Shown here: piece after piece, positions 10,095 through 18,383 of the stretch | Layout of the letters: the number at the start of each line of letters is the position of its first letter | Position numbering within the stretch: the stretch's first letter is position 1 | Assembly (NCBI GenBank): GCA_004168015.1 | Contig: SEYW01000009.1 | Coordinates: forward strand, 62,001 to 126,000 | Length of the DNA stretch: 64,000 nucleotides | Source of the DNA: Methylolobus aquaticus | GTDB lineage: Bacteria > Pseudomonadota > Gammaproteobacteria > Methylococcales > Methylococcaceae | Direction: 5' to 3' | Translations under genes and position numbers: made by a program | The notes under the pieces: generated by a model | Told to the model about the DNA's origin: nothing | What the model saw: only the letters and a program-made list of their open reading frames with translations | Databases searched by the model: none

Positions 10095-10766
10095 TCAAGT
10101 ATCGCGAGAGCTTTCGTCCTGCTCGAATAAAGGTGCAACGGCCAGCATCAGTTGTACCAGAGTCTCGACACCGATCTTCCGCATGATCTGACCTCGGTAG
10201 ACCTCGACCGTGCGGTGACTGATGCCCATCTTCTTGGCCATCTGCTTCGAGGAATCGCCATCCACAATGTACGCTAGCACCTGCTTTTCCCGGCTACTTA
10301 AACGCTTGTACCGTTCTGATATCGGGTGGACCGTCGATCGGCCGGTTCGCTGATCTTCTGCGCGTGCAAGTGCTTCGGCGACGCGCTCCAGTAGCACCTC
10401 GCTATCGAAGGGCTTCTCCAGAAAATCGAGGGCGCCGGTGCGGAACGCTTTCGAGGTCGTCGAAACGCTCCCATAACCCGTCAGGAAAATGTGGGGGAAA
10501 TCGATGCCGCGCTCGACCAGCCTGTCCTGAATGTCCAAGCCAGAACAATCGGGTAAGCACAAGTCGAGGATTACGCAACCGTGCGCGCTTGGGTGCAGCG
10601 CATCGAGGAATTCCCGCCCGCTCCGAAAACAACGGACTTTGTAACCCTCGGTCTCGAGAATCATCCGCACTGCATCCAACAGCGCTGGCTCGTCGTCCAC
10701 CACGAAAACCGTGGAATCGGAGCGTTCGTGCGGGGAAACCGGCTCGCTACTACTGGATATCGGCAT
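10095..10766 (-). CDS. FixJ/NarL-type response regulator, orphan
   Basis: Residues about 18-130 form a receiver domain: the acidic pair in FVVDDEP, phospho-Asp in CVILDLCLP, Thr in FLTGYG and Lys in LEKPFD. The C-terminus is a LuxR-type helix-turn-helix (RLSSREKQVLAYIVDGDSSKQMAKKMGISHRTVEVYRGQI written in parts: SREKQVLAYIV then GISHRTVEVYRG). This is the FixJ/TodT arrangement, a DNA-binding transcription activator controlled by phosphorylation. The ATG at 10766 was chosen; the frame opens five codons earlier with TTG. No intact kinase is adjacent on its strand. A decayed kinase fragment lies just upstream (11004-11417), and the hybrid kinase at 4910 is a possible partner. Confidence 0.9.
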   Translation of the reverse strand: MPISSSSEPVSPHERSDSTVFVVDDEPALLDAVRMILETEGYKVRCFRSGREFLDALHPSAHGCVILDLCLPDCSGLDIQDRLVERGIDFPHIFLTGYGSVSTTSKAFRTGALDFLEKPFDSEVLLERVAEALARAEDQRTGRSTVHPISERYKRLSSREKQVLAYIVDGDSSKQMAKKMGISHRTVEVYRGQIMRKIGVETLVQLMLAVAPLFEQDESSRDT

Positions 10767-11881
10767 AAAGCGGAAAAACAAACGTCGGGTCGCTGAACTC
10801 GGAAGTCGGGCCCGGAGTTCGCTGTCGAAAGTGACGAAGATGCAAGGCTGCTGCTGGAGGGCTCACTGTCGATCAGTCGTCGCCTGTTGACGACCCGTGC
10901 GACAAGGGGGCCCGGACGCATTCGCACATCGCAGCCATGTCCGGCGTCCGGGGAGTCTATCACGGCACCGGGAAGCGAAGGCCGAGCCAAATGAAGACGG
11001 GTCTCAAGGCGGGCCAGCGGTCCTTTCGATCAATGCTTTGGTGATGAGTTCGTTGGCGCCCGCCTGAATGAATGCCTCAAGTTCGCGCCTGCGGTACGGC
11101 AAGACCCCTGATACCGATGGCCGGAAGCGTAGTGAACTCGCGTTGTGAACGGATCGATCGGCAGCAGAGCCCATAGTCATTCATTCCCGGCATTCGGACA
11201 GCCGGTAGAACTGCATCTGGAATTTCCTTTTGGGGAGCTCGGTAATCGTGCGGATAGAGAAGTGCTGCCCGTTATGGTTAAGTAAGGCGTGAGCGCTGTC
11301 ATGGATCTCCGTTAAGCCCAACGACGTCCCGCCGTTGTCGATTGGGTTCGTCGAAACGAGGCGGTCGCGAAGCGATCGAGTTCCCTTTGGCTTTACTGCC
11401 CTTGGTCGCCGGAGCATTCAGGCTCCCTTCATCCCCAGGGTGCTGGGAACGTGTTCAGATTCAACATCTGGACTTGGTGCTTGTGACCCGATTCAGCGCA
11501 TTGCCGCCGCCCGTGCCCGCGCGGGGCCTTTCGGCGGAGCGATGCTGGTCGACGTGCGTGTGCTTTCGCCCTCCGCAGCACACCACTCTCAGATCCTGTA
11601 GCGATGCTAGCCGAGGTCACAAGTGGGCGCCAAGTCGGGAGCAATCAGTGGCGCGCCGAGTGTGTGCTTAGCACCGCGCATTTACGGAACGCCTGGCGGC
11701 ATGGCGGAGCATGGGACTCCGCGATACAGGCGCTTGCGCCCCAGCGCTTTATGGGAGTTGAAGATCGTGAAGCCCGGCGCATCGCTAGCGTATCGATTGC
11801 GAGCCCCGGCTGCGATTCGAGCGTGCTTAGTATCGGGGGTGTTCGCTCCCATCATCCGAACCTTGCCTACCCTGCAAGGGC
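10767..11881. other. Long intergenic stretch with kinase remnants
   Basis: About 1.1 kb without an intact gene lies upstream of both the minus-strand response regulator and the plus-strand degenerate kinase, so promoters for both should be here. The middle part carries the histidine-kinase/receiver remnants listed separately. The remainder (10767-11003 and 11418-11881) shows nothing I recognise. Confidence 0.5.
11004..11417 (-). pseudogene. Remnant of a histidine kinase ATPase domain and a receiver-like tail
   Basis: Reading the minus strand, residues encoded at 11417-11181 include NPIDNGGTSLGLTEIHD and then FQMQFYRLSE, which resemble the G2 box and the last beta strands of a HATPase_c domain (usual GTGLGL...V..I....G and TF.IYLPRLSE). 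After a stop, 11130-11004 encodes PYRRRELEAFIQAGANELITK, like the alpha4-beta5 part of a receiver (..RE..L.AGA.E.I.KP). No start, no dimerisation domain and an interrupted frame are left. I infer a decayed hybrid kinase; it lies in the same orientation as the orphan response regulator downstream and may once have been its partner. Confidence 0.35.
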
Positions 11882-13093
11882 GTGATCGGCGGTCCCACTC
11901 AGTCTCTTTACGACGCATGCTGCATCGGGTATGCGACCAACACTACGTTTTTCCCTTCTATGCATGAGTACCGCAACGACCTGGGTCGGGATCAACAGTC
12001 GGGAACCTGCGGGTTCGGCGTGCTGGACACGGACTTGCGATATTTGTTTGCCGATTCGGCACTTTCGGCCATCAGTGGTTCCCCGGTCGAAGCCCTTGTC
12101 GGCCGCTCTATTCGGGAAATCCAGGCGGGGTGGGCGAAAATCCTGGAGCCTTTGTGCCGAGCCGCTCTCGAAACGGGCGAATCCGTCCCGGACTTTGTCC
12201 TCGGCACGGCGAAGTCCGTGGTCAATCCGGACGAGCCGGTATGGCGAGGCCGGCTCAGCGCGCTACGGGGTTCCACGGGTCGCGTTTCGGCCGTGATGCT
12301 GTTAGTTGAACCGCTCGAACGGGCAGGGTGCTTGCATTCCCCCACCGTCGTCACCGACTCGGAAGCGCATCTTTTCGCAGCACTGGAAATGCTGAGCCAC
12401 GATTATCGGAATCGACTCGCACCCATCTTCAGTGCGGCGCAGATGATTCGAAAATACGGGGCGGACAAACCTGAGGTTCTTCTCTGGGCTGGAACGAGTA
12501 TTGAACACCAGGTACGAGCAATGACGGATGACCTGAATGACCTTATCGACCTAGCACAGTTGATTCTGGGGAAGGTCGAATGGCATATGCATGACCTGGA
12601 CTTGAATCCGATACTCCATCGCGTGAGTGAAATTGCGGTCGGAATGGCTTACAAGCTCGACAAGCGCTTGAACATCGATCTGGACCTTCAGTCATCGACG
12701 GTATTCGGTGACCCCGGCCGGCTTGAGCACGCGCTCGGGCGGCTTTATCGTCAAGTCATTGAGTCCGCTCCACCCGCCGCGGTTGTTGAATCCTCCGTTA
12801 AGCGGGAAGGGGACTACGTGTTGATACATATCGGTGAGGGCCATTCCGGTGCTCTCGAGCGAACACCGGAATGGTCATTCAAGTCCGCTTTTGACACGCA
12901 GCCCCTGATCTTTGCGGGCCCTGGCGGATTAGGGCCGGGGTTCGCGTTCGCCAACCAGGTGATCCGGCAACACGGCGGCACTGTGAGCAAAGTCAACCTC
13001 GGGCTCGATCGAGGTATTGCGGTCATGGTGCGGCTCCCGAGTTTGACTCGGAGCGCTGATCCGGTCGAAGGACAGGGGCGCGATGTCTCTTAG
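11882..13093 (+). CDS. Degenerate histidine kinase (PAS-DHp-damaged ATPase domain)
   Basis: The 403-residue soluble protein has a PAS-like N-terminus (GVLDTDLRYLFADSALSAISG) and a dimerisation helix with H173 in EMLSHDYRNRLAPI, a variant of the usual [11 protein letters not shown]. The C-terminus keeps the layout of a HATPase domain, but key positions are altered: the N box reads LEHALGRLYRQVIES with no Asn, the G1 box DxGxG reads IGEGHSG, and only GGLGPGFAFANQVIRQHGG recalls the G2 box. ATP binding looks impaired, so it may be a pseudokinase or phosphotransfer scaffold (inference). The start is uncertain: GTG 11882 as given, or ATG 11960 closer to the PAS domain. Confidence 0.7.
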   Translation: MIGGPTQSLYDACCIGYATNTTFFPSMHEYRNDLGRDQQSGTCGFGVLDTDLRYLFADSALSAISGSPVEALVGRSIREIQAGWAKILEPLCRAALETGESVPDFVLGTAKSVVNPDEPVWRGRLSALRGSTGRVSAVMLLVEPLERAGCLHSPTVVTDSEAHLFAALEMLSHDYRNRLAPIFSAAQMIRKYGADKPEVLLWAGTSIEHQVRAMTDDLNDLIDLAQLILGKVEWHMHDLDLNPILHRVSEIAVGMAYKLDKRLNIDLDLQSSTVFGDPGRLEHALGRLYRQVIESAPPAAVVESSVKREGDYVLIHIGEGHSGALERTPEWSFKSAFDTQPLIFAGPGGLGPGFAFANQVIRQHGGTVSKVNLGLDRGIAVMVRLPSLTRSADPVEGQGRDVS

Positions 13094-13423
13094 TCCATCG
13101 TGTTCGTGGCGAATAGGAAGTTTCTGTAGCTGTCTCCGACGTTCGACCAAACGCCTTTCCGGCTTCTCGCCTCTCGCGTCCCCGCGCTTCTTCTTTCGAT
13201 AAGGGCTGTTTTCCCGCTCAACGCAAACTGCGTAACTGGGTACGTCCGCTCTCGCCGAATTCGGCTTGATCTCTGCCGCGGTGCCCCACGACTGCTCACG
13301 GCGCTGCGCCTCCGTGCGCTTACGAATCCCTTATTGCTTCCTCGCCTGCTAGGCTGGCTGGACGGAGGTTCGCGCCGAATCAGGTTTCCCGTTGGTCAAA
13401 TCAGCTGCATTCGGAGGCACTGC
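13094..13423. other. Intergenic, no gene seen
   Basis: These 330 bases separate the degenerate kinase and the DUF5335 gene. The translations in all frames are low-complexity and arginine-rich. The Shine-Dalgarno GGAGG of the next gene lies at the right end. Confidence 0.5.
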
Positions 13424-13831
13424 GTGATTAAGGTAAATGACATCGCACGGCATCAGTGGACGGAATTTTGCGATGAGTTCAGTCTGGAACACCACGGCTG
13501 TCTGGTCGCGACGTCCGTCATCGAGCAGGAGGCCCCCTTGTCGCCAGGTGAGACCGAGCATCCCCACGCACACCTGACGGCGCGGGACTTTCCCTTTGCG
13601 GGACTTCATGTGCTGCCGAATGGTCGCGGCCTGGAGCTGTCGCTCGGGGACGGTAAGCTGCACATCCATGAGTTGATCTCCGAGGTGTCAAGTCTCCATC
13701 TGCTGGAAACGGCGGAGGGCCTACACACGGGCTTGAGGATCGACAAGCGGAATGGCAGCAGTGTCTTGCTGAGCTTTCGTTTTCCCGCACGTCCCGCGAC
13801 GTTGAACCCGCTCAGGGCTGCGGGGGTGTGA
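13424..13831 (+). CDS. DUF5335 family protein
   Basis: The 135-residue protein matches the DUF5335 pattern: IARHQWTEFCDEFSLEHHGCLVATSVI near the N-terminus (family form: W..FFD.FSRQHEGWLVT.EV), a central GLELSLGD...HIHEL block, and a C-terminal LLETAEGLHTGLRIDKRNGSSVLLSFR. Members are small soluble proteins of unknown function. I chose the GTG at 13424 because GGAGG lies seven bases upstream and the homologous region begins a few residues later; the frame is open 30 codons further upstream. It sits alone among signalling genes and remnants. Confidence 0.65.
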   Translation: MIKVNDIARHQWTEFCDEFSLEHHGCLVATSVIEQEAPLSPGETEHPHAHLTARDFPFAGLHVLPNGRGLELSLGDGKLHIHELISEVSSLHLLETAEGLHTGLRIDKRNGSSVLLSFRFPARPATLNPLRAAGV

Positions 13832-14236
13832 ACGGCCGTTGGGAGCGAGGGGATGAGGTACGACTCCGCTGACCGAACGAAAGGGGCGGGGAACGCCCGC
13901 GTGACGGGTCGGCACATCATCAATCCCAGAGCGGTATGACCGCAGTCCCATCATCCACGAGTCGGTCGTGCCGCTTCGCACGCCACGCAGCGATCGCCAG
14001 GCCTCGCCGACGGTGGTCTCGCATCCGTATTCAGACGGATAGTCTGCGGTGACCCTCGGCGGTAGCGTGACCACGGTAACCTGGGTGGATAGCAACAAGC
14101 GATGCCTCGAACTTGCTGGGCGAGCTGATTCGGGAATGTGCGCGGCACGTAAGGCGAATGCTCCCGCCTTTAAGTACCGCCTGAACCGCATGGCCGAGAC
14201 AGTCTGTGCCCGCTAGGCCGAAAACGAATTTTTGGC
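13832..14236. other. Intergenic, no gene seen
   Basis: About 400 bases with only shadow frames. I recognise no domain fragment, RNA or terminator here. Confidence 0.5.
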
Positions 14237-14875
14237 GTGATCCACCACGTTCCGCTCCCGAAAATAATGGACAGCCCGCCGTCTATCCCGTCTCAGTGCG
14301 TTCAGCGATTCCGTACGAAAGAAAGCGCGGACAGGGGAATGCATAGGCAAACTTCACAAAATTGGTCAGATCAGCACATCACTTTATCGACACCGGCAAA
14401 CTCGACATGTACGAGGCCCAAACCAGTTGCGCTGGTGGCTCGAACCGCAGACCCGTGCCAGGCTCGAGGGTGGGAAATAGAGTCCATTCAGGCGGTTCAA
14501 GACCGGCTCGAATTACTATTGGCATTGGAAGTGCCCTGTGAGGTCAGGGTCGCCATTCCTTCGGGGTATGCAAATCTGGGGCGCGAAATCCGGCGCTCCC
14601 AGCGTCAGCAAGGCCTGTTCAGCCTCATCGGCAAATGCTTTAGTTTCCACATGAATGAGCAAGGCCTGGAAGCCGCTTACGTGGCAACGGGTCGGTCCGG
14701 TGATGGAGCATCCAATGTGCTGGAACTCCGGGGTTCTGACGGCCGGATCTGCGCCACAATCATGTGTCCACTCGCCAGTGTTGCGGCGACCTGGTGTGAC
14801 GTCTGGGATAGCCTCATTTATCAGGGCCGGACCGGGTCGCGAGAAACCACACGCGGAGAGATCGAGTATCGGTGA
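14237..14875 (+). CDS. HemS/ChuX-like heme-utilisation domain protein (single half)
   Basis: The last ~140 residues resemble one half of HemS/HmuS or a ChuX-type protein: VPCEVRVAIPSGYANLG, then FSFHMNEQGLEAAYVATGRSGDG, then NVLELRGSDGRICATI. These match the family order (VMVFVGN.GCIQIHTG; FNLHLREDAI..AWVVRKPT.DG; TSLELFDA.G..IAQ). HemS-type proteins bind or degrade heme in the cytoplasm and normally contain two such halves; ChuX types have one. The first ~70 residues are not recognisable, so the true start may lie inside the frame (ATG 14267 or 14339). No heme transporter is nearby. A truncated remnant cannot be excluded. Confidence 0.5.
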   Translation: MIHHVPLPKIMDSPPSIPSQCVQRFRTKESADRGMHRQTSQNWSDQHITLSTPANSTCTRPKPVALVARTADPCQARGWEIESIQAVQDRLELLLALEVPCEVRVAIPSGYANLGREIRRSQRQQGLFSLIGKCFSFHMNEQGLEAAYVATGRSGDGASNVLELRGSDGRICATIMCPLASVAATWCDVWDSLIYQGRTGSRETTRGEIEYR

Positions 14876-15605
14876 GATGGAATCGAAAACGCGTCGTTCT
14901 CCTTCATTCGGCCAGCGGTGACGACGGCTTATCCGTGTTTTCGTCGCGGTCTTTGCACTTGTGCTGAATACCTCGAGCGAGTGTCGCCTTGTGTCACTGA
15001 GGTCGCTAATAACTACTGGAACAAAGGTCTGGTTGGATTCCATAGATCCGGAACTGGGCGAAGGGCACCGCGTTCTCGGCTCGACGTCGGGTCCCATCAC
15101 CAACACCGAGGCGAGGGGGGTTGAACCAACGGTTCCGGAGCCACAAGGGAATACCGTTGTAACACGAGCTCATGCTTGCGAGCAGCGGTACCGAGAAAGC
15201 GTGGCATTCGCCAGAGAAAGCATGTTGCGGCACTCGCGGGCAGTGATTGTGGCTGTCTCCTTGTCACGCAGAGTGCTACAGGCACGCGTATGAGCTGGGT
15301 TAACGGAGCGATCAACACGCCGATCAGCGTGATTGATCGCCGCAGCTGCCCTCCGCAAGTCCAACGCCGACATCTTGGCGCTCAGTATTCGTACGGACGT
15401 GCTCAACCGGAGGGGCTTCGCGAAACCAGCCGCTGGAATGTCAGGTCAAATAAGCAAGGCCGCGAAACCATCATGATTTCTGTAGGCCCCAGGGCCTGCT
15501 CGCCTTCCAGCTCCGTCGCATCGGTCGGGTATCGAACATACGCAATCCGGTCAATCCGGTGAACCGGCCCTCGCCCGTTATAACCTCTGAACGGAGGACA
15601 ACACG
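14876..15605. other. Intergenic with transaldolase remnant
   Basis: These 730 bases hold the transaldolase-like fragment listed separately and the leader of the second secreted-protein gene, whose GGAGGA Shine-Dalgarno ends the stretch. The rest shows no recognisable coding. Confidence 0.5.
14994..15113 (+). pseudogene. Transaldolase N-terminal remnant
   Basis: The frame encodes ITTGTKVWLDSIDPELGEGHRV followed by LGSTSGPITNTEA (two adjoining pieces), which resembles the start of transaldolase-type proteins (..LWLDS.DPELV..NR.LGATGATSNPII). The remainder of a transaldolase barrel, including its Schiff-base lysine, is missing, and downstream residues are unrelated. I call it a decayed fragment; the match is about 35 residues long and could be fortuitous. 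Confidence 0.35.
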
Positions 15606-16103
15606 ATGGCTACCCAAACCAGTGAAGAAATCGGTTCAGTAGTAGCCCACAGATGCCCATTATATTCATTACTGGCCTGTCTGACCGTGCTCGGCATGTA
15701 CAGTCAAGCAGAAGCAATATCGCTGCAAACACAGGGTAGGGTCTCCTACGTCAGCGGCGGCGTTGGTCAGGATGAGGTTTGCCAGATCAAGGGCATGAAA
15801 GCCGCGTTCAATCTGCATCTACTTTTCGCGGAGACACCTGCCAGTCAATTTTTGGCGGATATCCCGGTCAGGATAATGAGTCAGGATGGTGCTACGGTGC
15901 TCGACACGCGCTCTGAAGGTCCGTATCTGTATGCACACCTGGCGCCCGGCAGGTATAAGATCGTTGCCGAAAACGGTGATCGAATACAGACACGGCAAGT
16001 GCGCATTCTCTCGCAGATGCGGCCCACCGCGGTAAGCTTCTTGTGGAAGAGCACCGAGCCGCGATCATCTCGGATCCGTGTCGACTCACTTCCGCATTGC
16101 TGA
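15606..16103 (+). CDS. Secreted carboxypeptidase-regulatory-like (Ig-fold) small protein, copy B
   Basis: The 165-residue protein is a paralogue of the one encoded at 1129-1557. A hydrophobic segment at about residues 18-33 followed by SQAEA suggests a signal peptide with a long N-region. The mature part shares the blocks QGRVSYVSGGVGQDE, FNLHLLFAE, DIPVRI, TVLDTRSEGPYLYAHLAPGRYKIVAENG. A GGAGGA motif lies seven bases before the ATG. The two copies lie in opposite orientations about 14 kb apart. Function unknown; a periplasmic or surface role is inferred. Confidence 0.75.
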   Translation: MATQTSEEIGSVVAHRCPLYSLLACLTVLGMYSQAEAISLQTQGRVSYVSGGVGQDEVCQIKGMKAAFNLHLLFAETPASQFLADIPVRIMSQDGATVLDTRSEGPYLYAHLAPGRYKIVAENGDRIQTRQVRILSQMRPTAVSFLWKSTEPRSSRIRVDSLPHC

Positions 16104-16878
16104 CGCGCGCCTGAGCGGTCGGCGGTCTGCTCTTTGTCCTTTAGGGATTCGATGTCGAAAGTACAGCGGTTCGAACGCGGTGGGTAACTGCGGCGAGGTT
16201 TATGAGTCGCTGTCTTTGGGCATCGGCGGCGCAGGGTTGGAAGACCCCGCAGTGCTAAGACGAGCGGTTGATCGGGGCAGTGGCTACACACGGGCGTTTC
16301 CGTGTACTCGAACCTTGAGCCCTCAACTGAACTCTACTCGGTCCGGCGTATGGCCTTCCATACATCGGACGTGTTCCCATGCACGCGCTTGCGCTCACAC
16401 CCCGTTTGACCGCGTCAACCGTGTTGGAACTGGAACCTGAGATATTCGGCTGGGGAAAGGTTTCGCCGAATCCGAGCGAAAAAAGAGGACCCGTCTTACA
16501 CGGGTAAAGGTTCCGGCCTTCGAAACCGCGAGGCATTGAACGGAGAAGGAACCAGCGGGTTTCCTTGCCGGGAGCCTGTGCGTAAGGATACGGAGCTGAA
16601 GCTTGCGCGACTATCCCTGGTGATACGTAGTCGCTGTCACTGTGTGCTCTGGCGAAATGCTGACGTGAGTGGCGCGGCGCACCTCATCCGCCCCATGCGC
16701 AACCCGGCGCGCTACCTAAGTGGATATACGAATGGCGCAACGCTTTCGGAGACTCGAACATATCCTCGCCAAAAAACAGAACCTGGCAGGGGCTTCCCTG
16801 AAATGTCGCGGGGCCGCATCAAGTGGCCGGATATTTTTGGCGTCCAAACCGTTGGATAGAGAGAGACGAGGTAACGCC
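16104..16878. other. Intergenic, 775 bases, nothing recognised
   Basis: I examined all frames and found no domain fragment. The last 20 bases hold the ribosome-binding region of the CBS gene. The length suggests decayed DNA or an unannotated RNA, but I can support neither. Confidence 0.5.
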
Positions 16879-17364
16879 GTGCGTATAGATCAGATTATGA
16901 GCAAGCGAGTCCATACCTGCCAGCCCGACGACTCCTTGGAGCGTGCCGCGCAGTTAATGTGGGATTTTGACTGTGGGGCGGTTGCGGTATGTGCCGGCAA
17001 TGGCGCAAGCCAGACGGTGGGCATTGTCACTGATCGCGATATCGCGATGTCCGCCCTGCTCAAGGGCCAGCCCCTTCGCGATTTATATGTCAAGGATACG
17101 ATGTCGCGTGACGTCTTGACGTGTCGTCCGGATGACTCACTCGCCGAGGCGGAACAACGGATGCGATCGGGGCAGGTCCGAAGACTTCCGGTCGTAAACG
17201 ACCAAGGCGCTGTCATCGGCATGATCTCACTCGCCGACTTGGCCCAAGAGGCGATGCGAGAGTGCGGAGAGCAAAGCAAGGAAATCACCGAGAATGAGAT
17301 CGGCGATACGCTCGCGGCAATCTGTGCGCCTCGCACCCAGGAGTCCCCAATCGCCGACGCGTGA
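16879..17364 (+). CDS. CBS-domain pair protein
   Basis: The 161-residue protein is two CBS motifs in tandem. The first runs VRIDQIMSKRVHTCQPDDSLERAAQLM...AVAVC...GIVTDRDIAMSAL; the second starts VKDTMSRDVLTCRPDDSLAEAEQRM and includes RRLPVVND..VIGMISLADLA. CBS pairs usually bind adenine nucleotides and regulate partner proteins; no partner is fused or adjacent here. I chose the GTG at 16879, with a GA-rich Shine-Dalgarno region upstream and the first CBS motif starting immediately; the frame is open 53 codons earlier but that part is low-complexity. Stand-alone CBS-pair proteins of this size are common in gammaproteobacteria. Confidence 0.88.
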   Translation: MRIDQIMSKRVHTCQPDDSLERAAQLMWDFDCGAVAVCAGNGASQTVGIVTDRDIAMSALLKGQPLRDLYVKDTMSRDVLTCRPDDSLAEAEQRMRSGQVRRLPVVNDQGAVIGMISLADLAQEAMRECGEQSKEITENEIGDTLAAICAPRTQESPIADA

Positions 17365-17864
17365 TGGTCCGAGCATCGCCCTCCGCGAGCTGTTGAGCAG
17401 ACCGGAGTGAGTGGACTCGCGTCAGCGGTGTCGCGCGGTCGCCTCGGGATCAGGTGTGGTCATGGCCCTGGTTTTTCGCGGATGCTCGGTTCACTCCTGT
17501 ATTGGCTGTCAGGGTACACGCTGAATCGACGTAATCCCAGGTGTTCCATGACAGCGTAAATTCGCTGTTGTTGGCCCGTGAAGTCCGCTCCGGTCAATAG
17601 GTCAGCCCAGCAGTCGATCGGTAACGCCGCAGCATCTGTCAGGTGCGCCGCGATCATCGTAGGATGCCGTTTGAGTCGGGCAATAAGACTTCGCGTCATT
17701 CGCGGTCGCTCGAAATCAGATAGGTTGCGCTGCGTAGTAGCCCCGCGCCTTCCTTTCGGCTGGGCGCTGGGCGTATCGTGTGCTCGCAGGAGCGCTCGCG
17801 AACCGATGGGGACCGCGCCATACCAACGTCTGATTTCGGCCCGCCGCTCGGGATTCCACAGGAG
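17365..17864. other. Intergenic between CBS gene and fae
   Basis: This 500-base stretch separates convergent genes. A minus-strand frame at 17460-17699 (79 codons, containing AALPIDCWADLLTGADFTGQQQRIYAVMEHLG) has a protein-like composition but no family I know and no good Shine-Dalgarno. I leave it as unsupported. No terminator with a T-run was seen. Confidence 0.4.
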
Positions 17865-18383
17865 CTAGTCATGTGCAGCTAATGGGTGGTGCATGATGTC
17901 TTCCTGCGCAATCACGTCGGCGATGGTCGGTTCCCCGGCCAGCGCGCGAGCGATCGCCAACTTGGTCGCCTGATAGTTCCAGTCCTGGATCTTGTTGTTG
18001 TCCTTGGCGTCCCAGTGAATGAATACCCCGATACAGATGAATACGTGATCGGCCTCATCTCTCGGGATGATGCCCTCCTTGACCGAGTCCACCACCGCCT
18101 TGGCGATGCCTCGCTCGGCGGGCCCGAACATCTGCGTGACTTGCCGCTCGTCCTTGATCTCAACCTTGTTGAACATCACCGTTGCAGGCTCCGCCATCAG
18201 GTTCGGTGCAACCAGGGCCAACAGCGCACTGTCGCCTCGTTTCTGGTTGGTCAAGGCGGTACAGAAGGCGATTTCGGCTGCGCTACCGCGCGGTCCCATG
18301 ATCAGTTCGATATGTGCGACTTCGTTCCCTTCGCCGACCAAGGCTTCCGCTACCAGGACGTGATTGATCTTGTAACCGTTCAT
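17865..18383 (-). CDS. fae: Formaldehyde-activating enzyme (Fae)
   Basis: The 172-residue protein matches Fae throughout: ALVGEGNEVAHIELIMGPRGS (with H24 at the position of the catalytic His of characterised Fae), LLALVAPNLMAEPATVMFNKVEIK, QMFGPAERGIAKAV, and HVFICIGVFIHWDAKDNNKIQDWNY written in part. Fae condenses formaldehyde with tetrahydromethanopterin in C1 metabolism. No other methanopterin-pathway genes are in the window, so this may be an orphan Fae with a different role. The ATG at 18383 is preceded by AGGAGAAA at a good distance; the frame extends six codons further. Confidence 0.93.
   Translation of the reverse strand: MNGYKINHVLVAEALVGEGNEVAHIELIMGPRGSAAEIAFCTALTNQKRGDSALLALVAPNLMAEPATVMFNKVEIKDERQVTQMFGPAERGIAKAVVDSVKEGIIPRDEADHVFICIGVFIHWDAKDNNKIQDWNYQATKLAIARALAGEPTIADVIAQEDIMHHPLAAHD

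Noticed and set aside
13721..14191. 156-codon minus-strand frame over the DUF5335 end and the following gap
   Set aside because: It overlaps the DUF5335 gene, has no Shine-Dalgarno and its translation is unlike any family I know.
17460..17699. Possible 79-residue minus-strand protein
   Set aside because: Protein-like composition but no recognisable family and no convincing ribosome-binding site.
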